The notes: a model not told the origin generated them from the sequence alone. Counted from the first letter of the stretch, positions 7,038 to 15,267 are shown. The stretch: DNA of 64,000 nucleotides from Kaistella yonginensis (GCF_030409525.1 NZ_JAUFQB010000010.1:62001-126000); one strand, 5' to 3'. Program-made: numbers and translations.

Positions 7038-8357
7038 ATGGCCTTACTAGAAAATATACAAAACAACCACGCTGCTTTTTTAGAAACGCTTCAACACCGT
7101 TTTCTCGATGAGACCCGAACTGCCGCCTTGAAAGAATTCTTCCATTTTGGCTTTCCAACAAAAAAAGACGAGGAATATAAATATACCAACTTACGCGAAA
7201 TCACCGAGAAAAATTATAATTTTTTCCCTACAGAAGCGCATACCATTTCAAAAGAAAAAATTGCTGAACTGCATTTGGGCGAAGAGAACTTTGATTGGAT
7301 TGTCTTTATTAATGGTAAATTACACAAAGAACTGTCTAAAATTACCATTGAAAATGTAGAGCTGCTTTCCTTTAATTATGCCCTAAACGATCCTAAACAT
7401 AAAGATGTTTTCGAACATTATTTCAATACGATTACAGCCAAAGACCTAGCCTTTACGAATTTAAATACCGCTTACTGCAAAATGGGATTTTTCTTAAAAG
7501 TTCCTAAAAATGTGGTTATTGAAAAACCGATTCATGTTTTTTATCTCTCTCAAAATCAGACAGAAAACACAGTTTATAATACCCGTAATTTACTGATTGC
7601 GGAAGAAGGTTCCAAGATCGAAGTGATTGAAAGTCATCATAATTTCGATGAAACTTTTGTTTTCACCAATTCTGTGACCGAGATTTTTACTTACCAAAAT
7701 GCAAAAGCAGATTGGCATAAAGTGCAGAATGACAGCGATACGTCGTACATGATGGATCACACTTTTGCAAAACAAGAGCGCGACAGTCTGACTACAGTCA
7801 ACACGTTTTCATTTGGCGGAAAATTAGTTCGTAACAACTTGGATTTCATTCATAATGGCGAAAATATTAACTCGTTTATGAACGGCATTACCATTATCGA
7901 TGGCGAACAATTAGTCGATCATCACACCGCGGTTCACCACAAAACTCCCAATTGCGAAAGTTACCAGAATTACAAAGGAATTTACAAAGGCAAATCCCAT
8001 GGGGTTTTCAATGGCAAAGTTTTCGTAGATAAAATCGCGCAGAAAACCAACGCCTATCAGCAAAACAACAATGTCTTACTCGATGAAGGCGCTTCCGTTG
8101 ACACCAAACCACAGCTTGAAATTTTCGCAGATGATGTGAAATGTTCACACGGTTGCACGGTCGGTCAATTGAATGAGGAAGCCTTATTTTACCTTCGTGC
8201 ACGTGGAATTTCCAAGAAAGAAGCGCAGGCCATGTTATTGTTTGCCTTCGCAAATGATGCGATGGAAAATATCGACATCGAACCCCTGCGAGTGAAAATT
8301 TCCAAACTTCTGGCAGAAAAATTAGAGGTTGATATGGAATTTAAAGATATATTTTAG
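7038..8357 (+). CDS. sufD: Fe-S cluster assembly protein SufD
   Basis: 439 residues. SufD pairs with SufB in the SufBC2D scaffold and is needed for iron acquisition. The C-terminal core has the typical beta-helix region with VDHHTAVHH, GVFNGKVFVDK, ADDVKCSHGCTVGQL and a final helical ARGISKKEAQAMLL segment. It is the last suf gene here. A strong hairpin lies about 150 bp downstream, and no cysteine desulfurase (sufS) or sufE follows. Confidence 0.93.
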   Translation: MALLENIQNNHAAFLETLQHRFLDETRTAALKEFFHFGFPTKKDEEYKYTNLREITEKNYNFFPTEAHTISKEKIAELHLGEENFDWIVFINGKLHKELSKITIENVELLSFNYALNDPKHKDVFEHYFNTITAKDLAFTNLNTAYCKMGFFLKVPKNVVIEKPIHVFYLSQNQTENTVYNTRNLLIAEEGSKIEVIESHHNFDETFVFTNSVTEIFTYQNAKADWHKVQNDSDTSYMMDHTFAKQERDSLTTVNTFSFGGKLVRNNLDFIHNGENINSFMNGITIIDGEQLVDHHTAVHHKTPNCESYQNYKGIYKGKSHGVFNGKVFVDKIAQKTNAYQQNNNVLLDEGASVDTKPQLEIFADDVKCSHGCTVGQLNEEALFYLRARGISKKEAQAMLLFAFANDAMENIDIEPLRVKISKLLAEKLEVDMEFKDIF

Positions 8358-8386
8358 GGCGACAAATTCCGCCTTCCGTTCCCGCT

Positions 8387-8437
8387 TTTTTATAAAATAA
8401 GCCATTGCCAAATCCAACGCAATTTATTTTATAAAAA
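8387..8437. repeat. Inverted repeat TTTTTATAAAATAA
   Basis: Perfect 14-bp arms at 8387-8400 and 8424-8437 around a 23-bp loop. Confidence 0.65.
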
Positions 8438-8507
8438 GAGCTTCACTCAAGTCGGGTCGCAACTGGGAATCAAAAATATAATTTGTTTTAAAAACAAAAC
8501 CATCACT

Positions 8508-8531
8508 AGAAACGGGCTTTAGCCCGTTTCT
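8508..8531 (+). terminator. Probable suf operon terminator
   Basis: Perfect 10-bp stem AGAAACGGGC / GCCCGTTTCT with loop TTTA, followed by TTGTTTG. It is the first strong hairpin after sufD. The GGGCTTTAGCCC core also recurs as an interspersed repeat in related genomes, so it may be both. Confidence 0.6.
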
Positions 8532-8593
8532 TTGTTTGAAAAAAAGATTCAGACTTAGCCAAACTTCTACTTCTTACTCGATAAAAATGTGTT

Positions 8594-8686
8594 ATAAATT
8601 CGTGCCTTTGCTAAGTGAAACGCCTTTGCGTCCGTAATTTTTTCACAGTGTATTTGTAATTCCTTTGCGTCTTTGCGTGAAAAAAT
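8594..8686. repeat. CCTTTGCGT-type repeat block
   Basis: Repeated motifs CCTTTGC, GCCTTTGCGT, CCTTTGCGT and CTTTGCGTG, ending in a perfect 10-bp inverted repeat ATTTTTTCAC (8637-8646) / GTGAAAAAAT (8677-8686). Similar words flank the GxxExxY element in the suf operon, for example AAGCGCCTTTGTTTTGC, suggesting an empty relative of that element. Confidence 0.5.
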
Positions 8687-8732
8687 ATTTACTATAAATA
8701 ATGATTGTACCAAAAACTCTTATCTTTAAAAT

Positions 8733-9245
8733 ATGAATCTAGAACATATCAAAGACCATCTTAACGCTTACAAAGAACACGACCAAATTTCCGACGCTGC
8801 CCATTTCCTCATTGAAACTTTTGGATTAGAGAGTGAAAACTTCGCAGGTTTCGGTTTTCGTCCAGAATTGGAACCTCACAAAATTTTACTCACCGCAGAA
8901 GGGGCACTTGGTGAAAAGCAAATGGTAATGATTCCGCGAAACCTTTTTGATTTTGAACTGAATTTAATTGTAAATATGGTTGCACATGAAATGTTACATG
9001 TTCGACAAAAATCACCGGAGACTTTAGTAGAAGACAAAAACGAACGCGAATTTCAGGCGTATTACGAAATGCTTTTCCATAAAGAATTTCCACTCGTTCC
9101 CGATGTTTCCGATTTTCATAAAAAATTTTTTGGCGAAAAAGCTTTGGAATATTATAGAAGAATGGGAGAAAACTCAGACCTACAAAAGAAATATGTCTAC
9201 CAGAAAATTGAAGTGGAGGATTTGATTCAAGCTCTTAAAGAATAA
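8733..9245 (+). CDS. Small putative zinc metallopeptidase (HExxH protein)
   Basis: 170 residues with no signal peptide or TM segment, so probably cytoplasmic. Residues 83-91 (VAHEMLHVR) contain an HExxH zinc motif (His85, Glu86, His89). The downstream NEREFQAYYE segment offers Glu104 or Glu106 as a third ligand, as in gluzincins. I do not recognise the family by name and the substrate is unknown. It ends just before a convergent terminator shared with the TPR protein gene. Confidence 0.75.
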   Translation: MNLEHIKDHLNAYKEHDQISDAAHFLIETFGLESENFAGFGFRPELEPHKILLTAEGALGEKQMVMIPRNLFDFELNLIVNMVAHEMLHVRQKSPETLVEDKNEREFQAYYEMLFHKEFPLVPDVSDFHKKFFGEKALEYYRRMGENSDLQKKYVYQKIEVEDLIQALKE

Positions 9246-9249
9246 AAAA

Positions 9250-9273
9250 AAGGAAACCTCATTTGGTTTCCTT
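9250..9273. terminator. Bidirectional terminator between convergent genes
   Basis: 9-bp stem AAGGAAACC / GGTTTCCTT, 6-nt loop, with A-rich upstream and T-rich downstream flanks. It overlaps the stop codon of the minus-strand TPR gene. Confidence 0.75.
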
Positions 9274-9771
9274 CTTCTTTTTAGATTTTTGCTTTTTCAT
9301 TTTTGTTTTGATCAATTTCTTGCGCTCTTGTACAAAATCCAAACTGCAAGAGTTGAAACAAAATTTTTCCGCTTCTTTTAAAAATTGAAAAGCATTAGAA
9401 AAACTTCCTCTTTTCTCCGAAAGTATGGATCTGTAAAACCACAAATTTGATTTATCGATGCCTTTAATTCTTAAAGCATAATTGATTAATTTTTCTGCTT
9501 CGGCAAAATCTTCGTTGTTGATCAAACAATGGATGTAATATTGTGGCGTGTTGATATTCGCAACGTCATACATCATCGCTTCTGCATAATAATCTTTCGC
9601 GGTTTCATAATCGTGCAAAACTTCTGAGTGGATTCTTCCCATCAAACATAAAGCGTCAGAATCTTCCGGATCGTAGGATAACGCGTAGTTTAGCGATTCC
9701 AAACAATCCGGCAAATTGTATGGATAGCAATCCAATGCCTCGAAGTAATATTTATTTTTAGTTAAGTTCAT
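9259..9771 (-). CDS. Tetratricopeptide-repeat-like protein
   Basis: 170 residues from the ATG at 9771 (MNLTKNKYYFEAL); an alternative ATG at 9792 adds seven. Helical TPR-like pattern: YNLPDCLESLNYALSYDPEDSDALCLMGRI, then YETAKDYYAEAM, then FAEAEKLINYALRI. The C-terminus is a Lys-rich tail of about 20 residues. It probably acts as a protein-interaction module; the partner is unknown. It overlaps the 3' end of prfH, so it is likely co-transcribed and translationally coupled with the rtcB-prfH pair. Confidence 0.75.
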   Translation of the reverse strand: MNLTKNKYYFEALDCYPYNLPDCLESLNYALSYDPEDSDALCLMGRIHSEVLHDYETAKDYYAEAMMYDVANINTPQYYIHCLINNEDFAEAEKLINYALRIKGIDKSNLWFYRSILSEKRGSFSNAFQFLKEAEKFCFNSCSLDFVQERKKLIKTKMKKQKSKKKKETK

Positions 9772-10456
9772 TTCTATAATTTTTAAGTTCATTTTTCAAC
9801 CGACTTCTTTTCTTTTTGAAAGATAAATCGGCTTCATTATTTTTGAAATCTGTTCCTTTAAACGTTCTGGTGGGATTTCCGCGTTGAATTTCTGTTTGGT
9901 TTTTCCAAGTTTCTTGCATTTGTTTTTCAAGATTTCTAAGGTCGATTTCCAGTACTTTTTCCTCTAATCTTTTGATGGATATTTTCTTATTTTCCAATTG
10001 AGATCGAGTGTCTTGAACAAAAACCGAAATTTTAGTCGGCAAATGCGTCGCGCGAACTGCGGTACTTACTTTGTTCACGTTTTGTCCGCCACTTCCTTGA
10101 CTTCTCGTGGTTTGAAATTGAATATCTTTTGGGTTAAATGCTGTTTTCTCCAAATTTTCCAATTCAAAAACGCCGATAAACCAATTGCTCCTTTGATGGT
10201 TTTTGCGGAATGTACTTTTTCCAATCCAGCAAATACTTCCCAACCAACTTTTCGCAAAATTTTCTAAATTTTTTCCTTTTAAAAGTAGGGTTACAGATTT
10301 CAAAGTGAGATTTTCATCCCCTTTTTCCCGATGAATAATTTCATATTCTATCGAATTTTCTTTTGCTTCTTCCAGGAAAACTTTCAGAACTTTTGCTACC
10401 ACAAACTGGCATTCCAAAGGTCCTTTTCCCGAAGAAATTTGTATTATTTTGTCCAT
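9758..10456 (-). CDS. prfH: Peptide chain release factor-like protein PrfH
   Basis: 232 residues. The class I release-factor catalytic motif is TTRSQGSGGQNVNK with GGQ at 123-125. The protein is far shorter than RF1 or RF2 and lacks the codon-recognition domain 2 and domain 1, as expected for PrfH. PrfH proteins release nascent chains from ribosomes whose 16S decoding centre has been cut. The partner RtcB then religates the RNA (established in E. coli for the linked rtcB2-prfH pair). Here prfH lies directly downstream of rtcB on the same strand, which supports the assignment strongly. Confidence 0.9.
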   Translation of the reverse strand: MDKIIQISSGKGPLECQFVVAKVLKVFLEEAKENSIEYEIIHREKGDENLTLKSVTLLLKGKNLENFAKSWLGSICWIGKSTFRKNHQRSNWFIGVFELENLEKTAFNPKDIQFQTTRSQGSGGQNVNKVSTAVRATHLPTKISVFVQDTRSQLENKKISIKRLEEKVLEIDLRNLEKQMQETWKNQTEIQRGNPTRTFKGTDFKNNEADLSFKKKRSRLKNELKNYRNELN

Positions 10457-10474
10457 TTTATTTTTTCTGTTATC

Positions 10475-10507
10475 AAACCTTCAAGGTTTTTAAAACCTTG
10501 AAGGTTT
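10475..10507. repeat. Long palindrome between rtcB and prfH
   Basis: Two perfect 16-bp arms (AAACCTTCAAGGTTTT and its complement) around a single T. A closely related palindrome lies at 44125-44157. On the minus strand it would form a strong hairpin between two co-oriented genes and could dampen prfH expression. Confidence 0.75.
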
Positions 10508-10516
10508 AGTTTTGAA

Positions 10517-11908
10517 TTATTTGTCCATTCTCACGATTCTCGGTTGAAAAGTTCCCAGAATATCTACCAGATCGCTTTGCGCATTCATCACTTCATTGAT
10601 GTTTTTGTAAGCCATTGGTGCTTCTTCCGAACTTCCACCCATTAAAGTCACATTTTTTAATTTTAATTCTTTATTGATGTCACTTTGCGTAAATAAATTT
10701 CTACACGCACCTCTAGAATGTTGTCTTCCAGCTCCATGAGAAGCCGAATTCAAAGATTCTGGATTTGCTTTTCCACGAATTATGAAACCTTTCGCCGTCA
10801 TAGAACCGGGAATTATTCCCAATTCGTTTTCGTTTGCTGGCGTTGCTCCTTTTCTGTGGACGATCACTTCTTTTTCGTGGTGAATTTCTTTCCACGCAAA
10901 GTTGTGATGGTTTTCTATTCTGGCTTTTACGCGACCGCCAACTGCTTTCACTAATCTTCGATGAATATCATCGTGACAGGCTTTTGCATAATCTCCCGCA
11001 AGATTCATCGCGGTCCAATATTCCAACCCGATGTGAGAATCCAAATCCAGCCAGGCAAAATTTTGCGCTTCTTTTGGCAATGGACATTGTTCGGTCGCCA
11101 TTCTGGAATAATATTGAGCGATTTCTGCTCCAAATCCACGAGATCCGCTGTGAGAAAGAATTCCTAAATATTTCCCTTTTGGCAAATTGATTTGCGAATC
11201 TTCTTCCGTGATTTCCACTTCGCCAAATTCCACAAAATGATTTCCACCGCCGGAACTGCCCAATTGTTTGATGGCTTTTCCTTTCAAACGTTTTAAAATC
11301 GGAATTAAATCAAAAGTTTCGCTGTCGAAAATTTCGTGATCGTAAACCGATTTGTGTACTTCATTCATTCCAAATTTTGTGTTTTCTGCCAATGCTTTTT
11401 CATATTTATCTTTCGCTCCGTTGAGGTAAGAAATTGGCGTATCCAAAATACTTAAACTCATTCTGCAACCGATGTCCATTCCGACTGCATACGGAATTAC
11501 GGCATTTTCTACAGCGGGAACTCCACCAATTGGAAGTCCATAACCACTGTGAGCATCTGGCATTAAAGCACCTTGAACGCTTATTGGTAATTTCAATCCG
11601 GTGTACAATTGGTTTTTGGCTTCGTCTGAAATATCGGTTCCAAAAATTTTGAAGGGAACTCTGTTTGCGAGCAACATTCTTTTTTCTGTTTTGTTTGAAT
11701 TTATTAATGCTTCTGCAATCTGACCAAATGTGAGATCGTTTTCAAAATCTTTTGGATTCATTAGAATTTCTTTTAAAATTGATTTTACATGATGAATATT
11801 TTTGGTGGAAAAATTTCTTTTCATTACCTCCAAAGCAATATTCACGCTTTGATTGTTCGGATAACCTAACTTGAGCAGGTCTTTTCCTTTTATTTTTAAA
11901 TTTCCCAT
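10517..11908 (-). CDS. rtcB: RtcB family RNA-splicing ligase
   Basis: 463 residues from the ATG at 11908. Active-site motifs of RtcB are present in order: DAHSGYG with Asp118 and His120, GMDIGCR with Cys148, GGGNHF with Asn223, HSGSRG at 253-258, and SASHGAGR with His391, the residue that takes up GMP. RtcB is a Mn2+/GTP-dependent ligase joining 2',3'-cyclic phosphate (or 3'-phosphate) and 5'-OH RNA ends. Being followed by prfH points to the RtcB2-type role, repair of cleaved 16S rRNA, rather than tRNA splicing. No archease gene is nearby. Confidence 0.93.
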   Translation of the reverse strand: MGNLKIKGKDLLKLGYPNNQSVNIALEVMKRNFSTKNIHHVKSILKEILMNPKDFENDLTFGQIAEALINSNKTEKRMLLANRVPFKIFGTDISDEAKNQLYTGLKLPISVQGALMPDAHSGYGLPIGGVPAVENAVIPYAVGMDIGCRMSLSILDTPISYLNGAKDKYEKALAENTKFGMNEVHKSVYDHEIFDSETFDLIPILKRLKGKAIKQLGSSGGGNHFVEFGEVEITEEDSQINLPKGKYLGILSHSGSRGFGAEIAQYYSRMATEQCPLPKEAQNFAWLDLDSHIGLEYWTAMNLAGDYAKACHDDIHRRLVKAVGGRVKARIENHHNFAWKEIHHEKEVIVHRKGATPANENELGIIPGSMTAKGFIIRGKANPESLNSASHGAGRQHSRGACRNLFTQSDINKELKLKNVTLMGGSSEEAPMAYKNINEVMNAQSDLVDILGTFQPRIVRMDK

Positions 11909-12030
11909 TTTTTTAAAATAATAGATGGTTAGACAATAGATGATAGACCTCAAATTGCCGTAATTTTTTTAATTAAATTTTTAATGAAGGTTTCATTTTT
12001 GATAACGAACCTTGTTTTTGTTTGGAGTTT

Positions 12031-12108
12031 CATAGCCCTGATTGCAGTGGAAATCCTTTTTTTTCTGAAAGGAAAAAAAAGATTGCAACGAAAAGCAGGA
12101 AATAGCTC
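12031..12108. repeat. Interspersed structured repeat, copy A
   Basis: Begins CATAGCCCTGATTGCAGTGG, then ATCC, a hairpin of T8/A8 type (AATCCTTTTTTTTC / GGAAAAAAAAGATT), then AGCAGG and TAGCTCC. Same architecture as copies at 16609 and 20110. Confidence 0.55.
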
Positions 12109-12202
12109 CAAAAAAAGATTGTAATCTTTCTAAATAGGGGATTGATTCGTGCCTCGCAATGAAAGAAATCGGGAAATTTAATTGAGATTTTTGTACAAAG
12201 AA

Positions 12203-12230
12203 AAACCCGAAATCTTATGACTTCGGGTTT
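12203..12230 (-). terminator. Terminator of a short minus-strand transcript
   Basis: 9-bp stem AAACCCGAA / TTCGGGTTT with a 10-nt loop; on the minus strand it continues into TTCTTTG. It lies 24 bp after the stop of a 25-codon ORF. Confidence 0.7.
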
Positions 12231-12253
12231 ATATATTTCATTATACTATTGTA

Positions 12254-12331
12254 TTAAGAATGAACCATACCACGAAGCCGTACCACCAAAAGTGGCAATC
12301 CTACTGCTGAATGCTGTGTAAATTTGAACAT
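12254..12331 (-). CDS. 25-residue small ORF within the short transcript
   Basis: ATG at 12331, TAA at 12256-12254. The peptide begins MFKFTQHSAV, has a hydrophobic core GLPLLVV and a basic end RLRGMVHS. Position between promoter and terminator is the only support. No family recognised. Confidence 0.35.
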   Translation of the reverse strand: MFKFTQHSAVGLPLLVVRLRGMVHS

Positions 12332-12374
12332 TGCTTCGTTGTTTTTTTATTGATTAATGATTATTTTGAAGTGC

Positions 12375-12404
12375 AAATATAGAATAATTTTTGAAATTGC
12401 AAAT
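12375..12404 (-). promoter_or_regulatory. Strong promoter of the short transcript
   Basis: On the minus strand: TTTG (12404-12401), an 18-bp spacer, and TATATTTG (12382-12375). This is one of the best matches to the Bacteroidota promoter consensus in the window, yet no large gene follows it. Confidence 0.65.
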
Positions 12405-12421
12405 TTTAAAGAATTTTTTTT

Positions 12422-13029
12422 TCAATTTACCCAATGATTTTGGGATTTGATTTCTACCCATCTTCCTTTTAATTTTTTGAAAATTCCTGTAGAACCACCT
12501 CCCCATAATGGACCGCAAGATTCGGAAATTCGTATGATGCAAATATTTTTTTTTAAATTGAAAATAGGTTCAGAATAATTTCGGATGCATTTTTCACCAA
12601 ATTTTAAATTGAATCTTCTCCAATATTCCTTTGCATTGGGATAGTTTTCTTTAATTTCATTTAAATCTTCGTTTTTAATAACAGCAGTTTTCGTGTGAAT
12701 TTTTTCTGGATCTAAATCAAATTCTTGTGAATTGTAAGGAATTGTTTGAGAAATTAAATACTCGATGTCTTGAGCAGAAAATAAGGTGTCACTTTTTAAT
12801 TCTAAAGAATTGAATATTAAGGCATTATCATCAATTTTTTCCTTGTCTAAATTTACTATTTGAAAATTCGTTGCCGAAGAAGACTTGTAAAGATAATTTA
12901 AATCGGATTTTTTTTGAGAATCATCTTTTATCAATTGATTCAATACTTCATATTTTAAATCTAAATTTTCATCTACTTTTTACAACAAAAGAAAGAAAAG
13001 AATACTAGAAGAAAAATAGTATTTTTCAT
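12422..13029 (-). pseudogene. Hypothetical lipoprotein gene with a frameshift
   Basis: From the ATG at 13029 the frame reads MKNTIFLLVFFSFFCCKK, a lipoprotein signal peptide with lipobox-like FSFFC, then hits TAG. Adding one A to the A5 run (plus-strand T5 at 12977-12981) restores a single frame: ...CCKKKVDENLDLKYEVLNQL..., which continues into the long open frame ending at 12422 (about 200 residues in all). The C-terminal part contains SCGPLWGGGSTGIFKKLKG and ends WVEIKSQNHWVN. Family not recognised. This is either a true frameshift, a phase-variable run or a sequencing error. Confidence 0.7.
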
Positions 13030-13050
13030 GAAATCACGATTCAAATTTAT

Positions 13051-15168
13051 TTAAGCAAGGAATTTTTCTAATATCTCACACGCTGATTTCGGTAAATTTG
13101 TTCCTGGTCCGAAGATGAAATCTGCTCCATTTTGGTAAAGAAAATCGTAATCTTGTTTTGGAATTACACCACCTACGACGATTGTAATGTCTTCTGCGCC
13201 GAGTTTTTTCAATTCGGAAACCACTTCTGGCACTAGATATTTATGTCCGGCTGCTAAGGAAGAAACACCCAAGATGTGGATGTCGTTTTCTACGGCTTGT
13301 TTTGCAACTTCTGCAGGAGTTTGAAATAACGGCGCCACATCAACATCGAATCCCATATCTGCGAAAGCGGTTGCGACCACTTTTGCACCACGATCATGTC
13401 CGTCCTGTCCCATTTTCACAACCATAATTCTCGGTCGTCGTCCTTCATTTTCTTCAAACTTTTCTGCTAAGGAAAGTGCTTTTCCAAAAAATTCATTTTT
13501 GCTTGCATTCATAGCGTAAACTCCTTGTATGGTTCTGATATTGGCTTTGTAGCGACCGAAGCTTTCTTCCATCGCGTCGCTCATTTCTCCTAAAGTCACT
13601 CTTCTACGAGCAGCTTCGATACAAATTTCTAAAAGATTTCCGTCACCAGATTGTGCAGATTCTTTTAGTTTTTCTAAAATTTCTAGCACGGCTTCAGAAT
13701 TTCTATCGGTTTTTATCTGATGTAATCTTTCGATTTGTTTGCGGCGGACTTCAGAATTATCGATATCTAAAATATCCAATTCCATTTGTTTTTGAGTTGA
13801 TTTAAAAGAATTAACACCGATAATAAATTCTTCACCACTATCAATTTTAGCTTGCTTTTTAGCAGCAGCTTCTTCTATTCTCATTTTCGGAATTCCGGCT
13901 TCGATGGCTTTGGTCATTCCGCCTTCTTTCTCCACTTCATCGATGAATTTCATGGCTTCTTCAATCATCTGTTGCGTGAGACTTTCCACCAAATGACTTC
14001 CTCCCATTGGATCTACAACATCGCATATTCCGCTTTCCTGTTGTAAAATAATTTGGGTATTTCTGGCGATTTTCGCGGAGTAATCGGTTGGTAAAGCGAT
14101 GGCTTCATCTAAAGCGTTCGTGTGTAGAGATTGTGTTCCGCCCAAAGCAGCGGATAAAGCTTCAATGGTGGTTCTTGTAATATTATTAAAGGGTTCCTGT
14201 TCGGTTAAACTCCAACCGGAAGTTTGAGAATGCGTTCTTAAGGCTAAAGATTTGGGATTCTGTGGATTAAATTGTGTTAAGAGATTTGCCCAAATATATC
14301 TCGCCGCACGCATTTTCGCAATTTCCATAAAGTGGTTCATCCCAATCGCCCAGAAAAAAGATAATCGAGGTGCAAAATCATCGATTTTCATTCCGGCTTT
14401 TATCCCGGTTCTTACGTATTCTAAACCATCGGCCAAGGTATAAGCCATTTCTAAAACCGGCGTTGCTCCTGCCTCTTGCATGTGATAACCCGAAATTGAA
14501 ATCGAATTAAATTTCGGGATATTTTGCGCCGTATATTCGAAAATATCCGCAATGATTTTCATGGAAGGAGTCGGTGGATAAATATAAGTATTTCGAACCA
14601 TGAACTCTTTTAAAATATCATTTTGGATTGTTCCTGATAATTTTTCTTGAGAAACGCCTTGTTCTTCTGCAGCGACAATATAAAATGCTAAAATCGGTAA
14701 AACTGCCCCATTCATGGTCATTGAAACTGAGATTTCACCCAACGGGATTTCATTGAATAAAATCTTCATATCTTCAATGGAATCGATGGCAACTCCAGCC
14801 TTCCCGACATCACCTTCAACTCTTGGATGATCAGAATCGTAACCGCGATGCGTCGCTAAATCGAATGCAACCGACAAACCTTTTTGTCCAGCCGCTAAGT
14901 TTCTTCTATAAAAAGCGTTGGATTCTTCCGCCGTAGAAAATCCGGCGTATTGACGAATGGTCCAGGGTTTTTGAACGTACATCGTAGAGTATGGTCCACG
15001 CAAATACGGAGCAATTCCAGCAGAATATTTCTTTTCTGTAATTGATTTTGAATCTTTTGCGGTGTAAGATGATTTCATTCCCAAACCATCTTTTTCGAAA
15101 AAATAGGGAAGCGTTTGTTCCGTTTTTAGCGAAAAGTCAGGATTTGTATTTTGGATTTTTTGACGCAT
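13051..15168 (-). CDS. scpA: Methylmalonyl-CoA mutase
   Basis: 705 residues. Adenosylcobalamin-dependent isomerisation of (R)-methylmalonyl-CoA and succinyl-CoA. The N-terminal TIM-barrel domain has the substrate region ([20 protein letters not shown], residues 59-78). The C-terminal B12-binding domain shows DGHDRG at 589-594 with His591, the lower axial cobalt ligand, then GVSSLAAGH and VVGGVIP. Length fits the catalytic large subunit or homodimeric type. No second mutase subunit is adjacent. The chaperone MeaB is encoded at 54902-55882. Confidence 0.95.
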   Translation of the reverse strand: MRQKIQNTNPDFSLKTEQTLPYFFEKDGLGMKSSYTAKDSKSITEKKYSAGIAPYLRGPYSTMYVQKPWTIRQYAGFSTAEESNAFYRRNLAAGQKGLSVAFDLATHRGYDSDHPRVEGDVGKAGVAIDSIEDMKILFNEIPLGEISVSMTMNGAVLPILAFYIVAAEEQGVSQEKLSGTIQNDILKEFMVRNTYIYPPTPSMKIIADIFEYTAQNIPKFNSISISGYHMQEAGATPVLEMAYTLADGLEYVRTGIKAGMKIDDFAPRLSFFWAIGMNHFMEIAKMRAARYIWANLLTQFNPQNPKSLALRTHSQTSGWSLTEQEPFNNITRTTIEALSAALGGTQSLHTNALDEAIALPTDYSAKIARNTQIILQQESGICDVVDPMGGSHLVESLTQQMIEEAMKFIDEVEKEGGMTKAIEAGIPKMRIEEAAAKKQAKIDSGEEFIIGVNSFKSTQKQMELDILDIDNSEVRRKQIERLHQIKTDRNSEAVLEILEKLKESAQSGDGNLLEICIEAARRRVTLGEMSDAMEESFGRYKANIRTIQGVYAMNASKNEFFGKALSLAEKFEENEGRRPRIMVVKMGQDGHDRGAKVVATAFADMGFDVDVAPLFQTPAEVAKQAVENDIHILGVSSLAAGHKYLVPEVVSELKKLGAEDITIVVGGVIPKQDYDFLYQNGADFIFGPGTNLPKSACEILEKFLA

Positions 15169-15267
15169 TTTCTATTTTATAAAATGTAAAAAGTAAGACT
15201 TGTTAAATTTAAGAATTTTTGGTGGGATGTAATTGATTCCTCTATTTTAATTTTAGTCCAAAGAAAA

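Larger units (their letters stand above)
8358..8732. other. Repeat-rich intergenic region after sufD
   Basis: 375 bp with no credible ORF. It holds three structured elements: a 14-bp perfect inverted repeat (8387-8437), a GC-rich hairpin (8508-8531) and a block of CCTTTGCGT-type repeats (8594-8686). Confidence 0.7.
11909..12253. other. Intergenic region upstream of rtcB
   Basis: About 345 bp with no large ORF. It contains an interspersed structured repeat (12031-12108), a CCTCGCAATGA motif near 12153, and the terminator of a short minus-strand transcript (12203-12230). No convincing rtcB promoter or sigma54-type site was seen. Confidence 0.6.
12203..12368 (-). ncRNA. Candidate small RNA or short mRNA
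   Basis: A consensus promoter (12375-12404) and a rho-independent terminator (12203-12230) delimit a transcript of roughly 165 nt that holds no conventional gene, only a 25-codon ORF. The start is estimated as about 7 nt after the -7 box. Whether the product is the RNA or the peptide cannot be told from sequence. Confidence 0.45.

Noticed and set aside
13051-15168. Missing small subunit of methylmalonyl-CoA mutase as a novelty
   Set aside because: The 705-residue protein has both the barrel and the B12 domain; homodimeric mutases exist, and a partner gene may lie outside the window.
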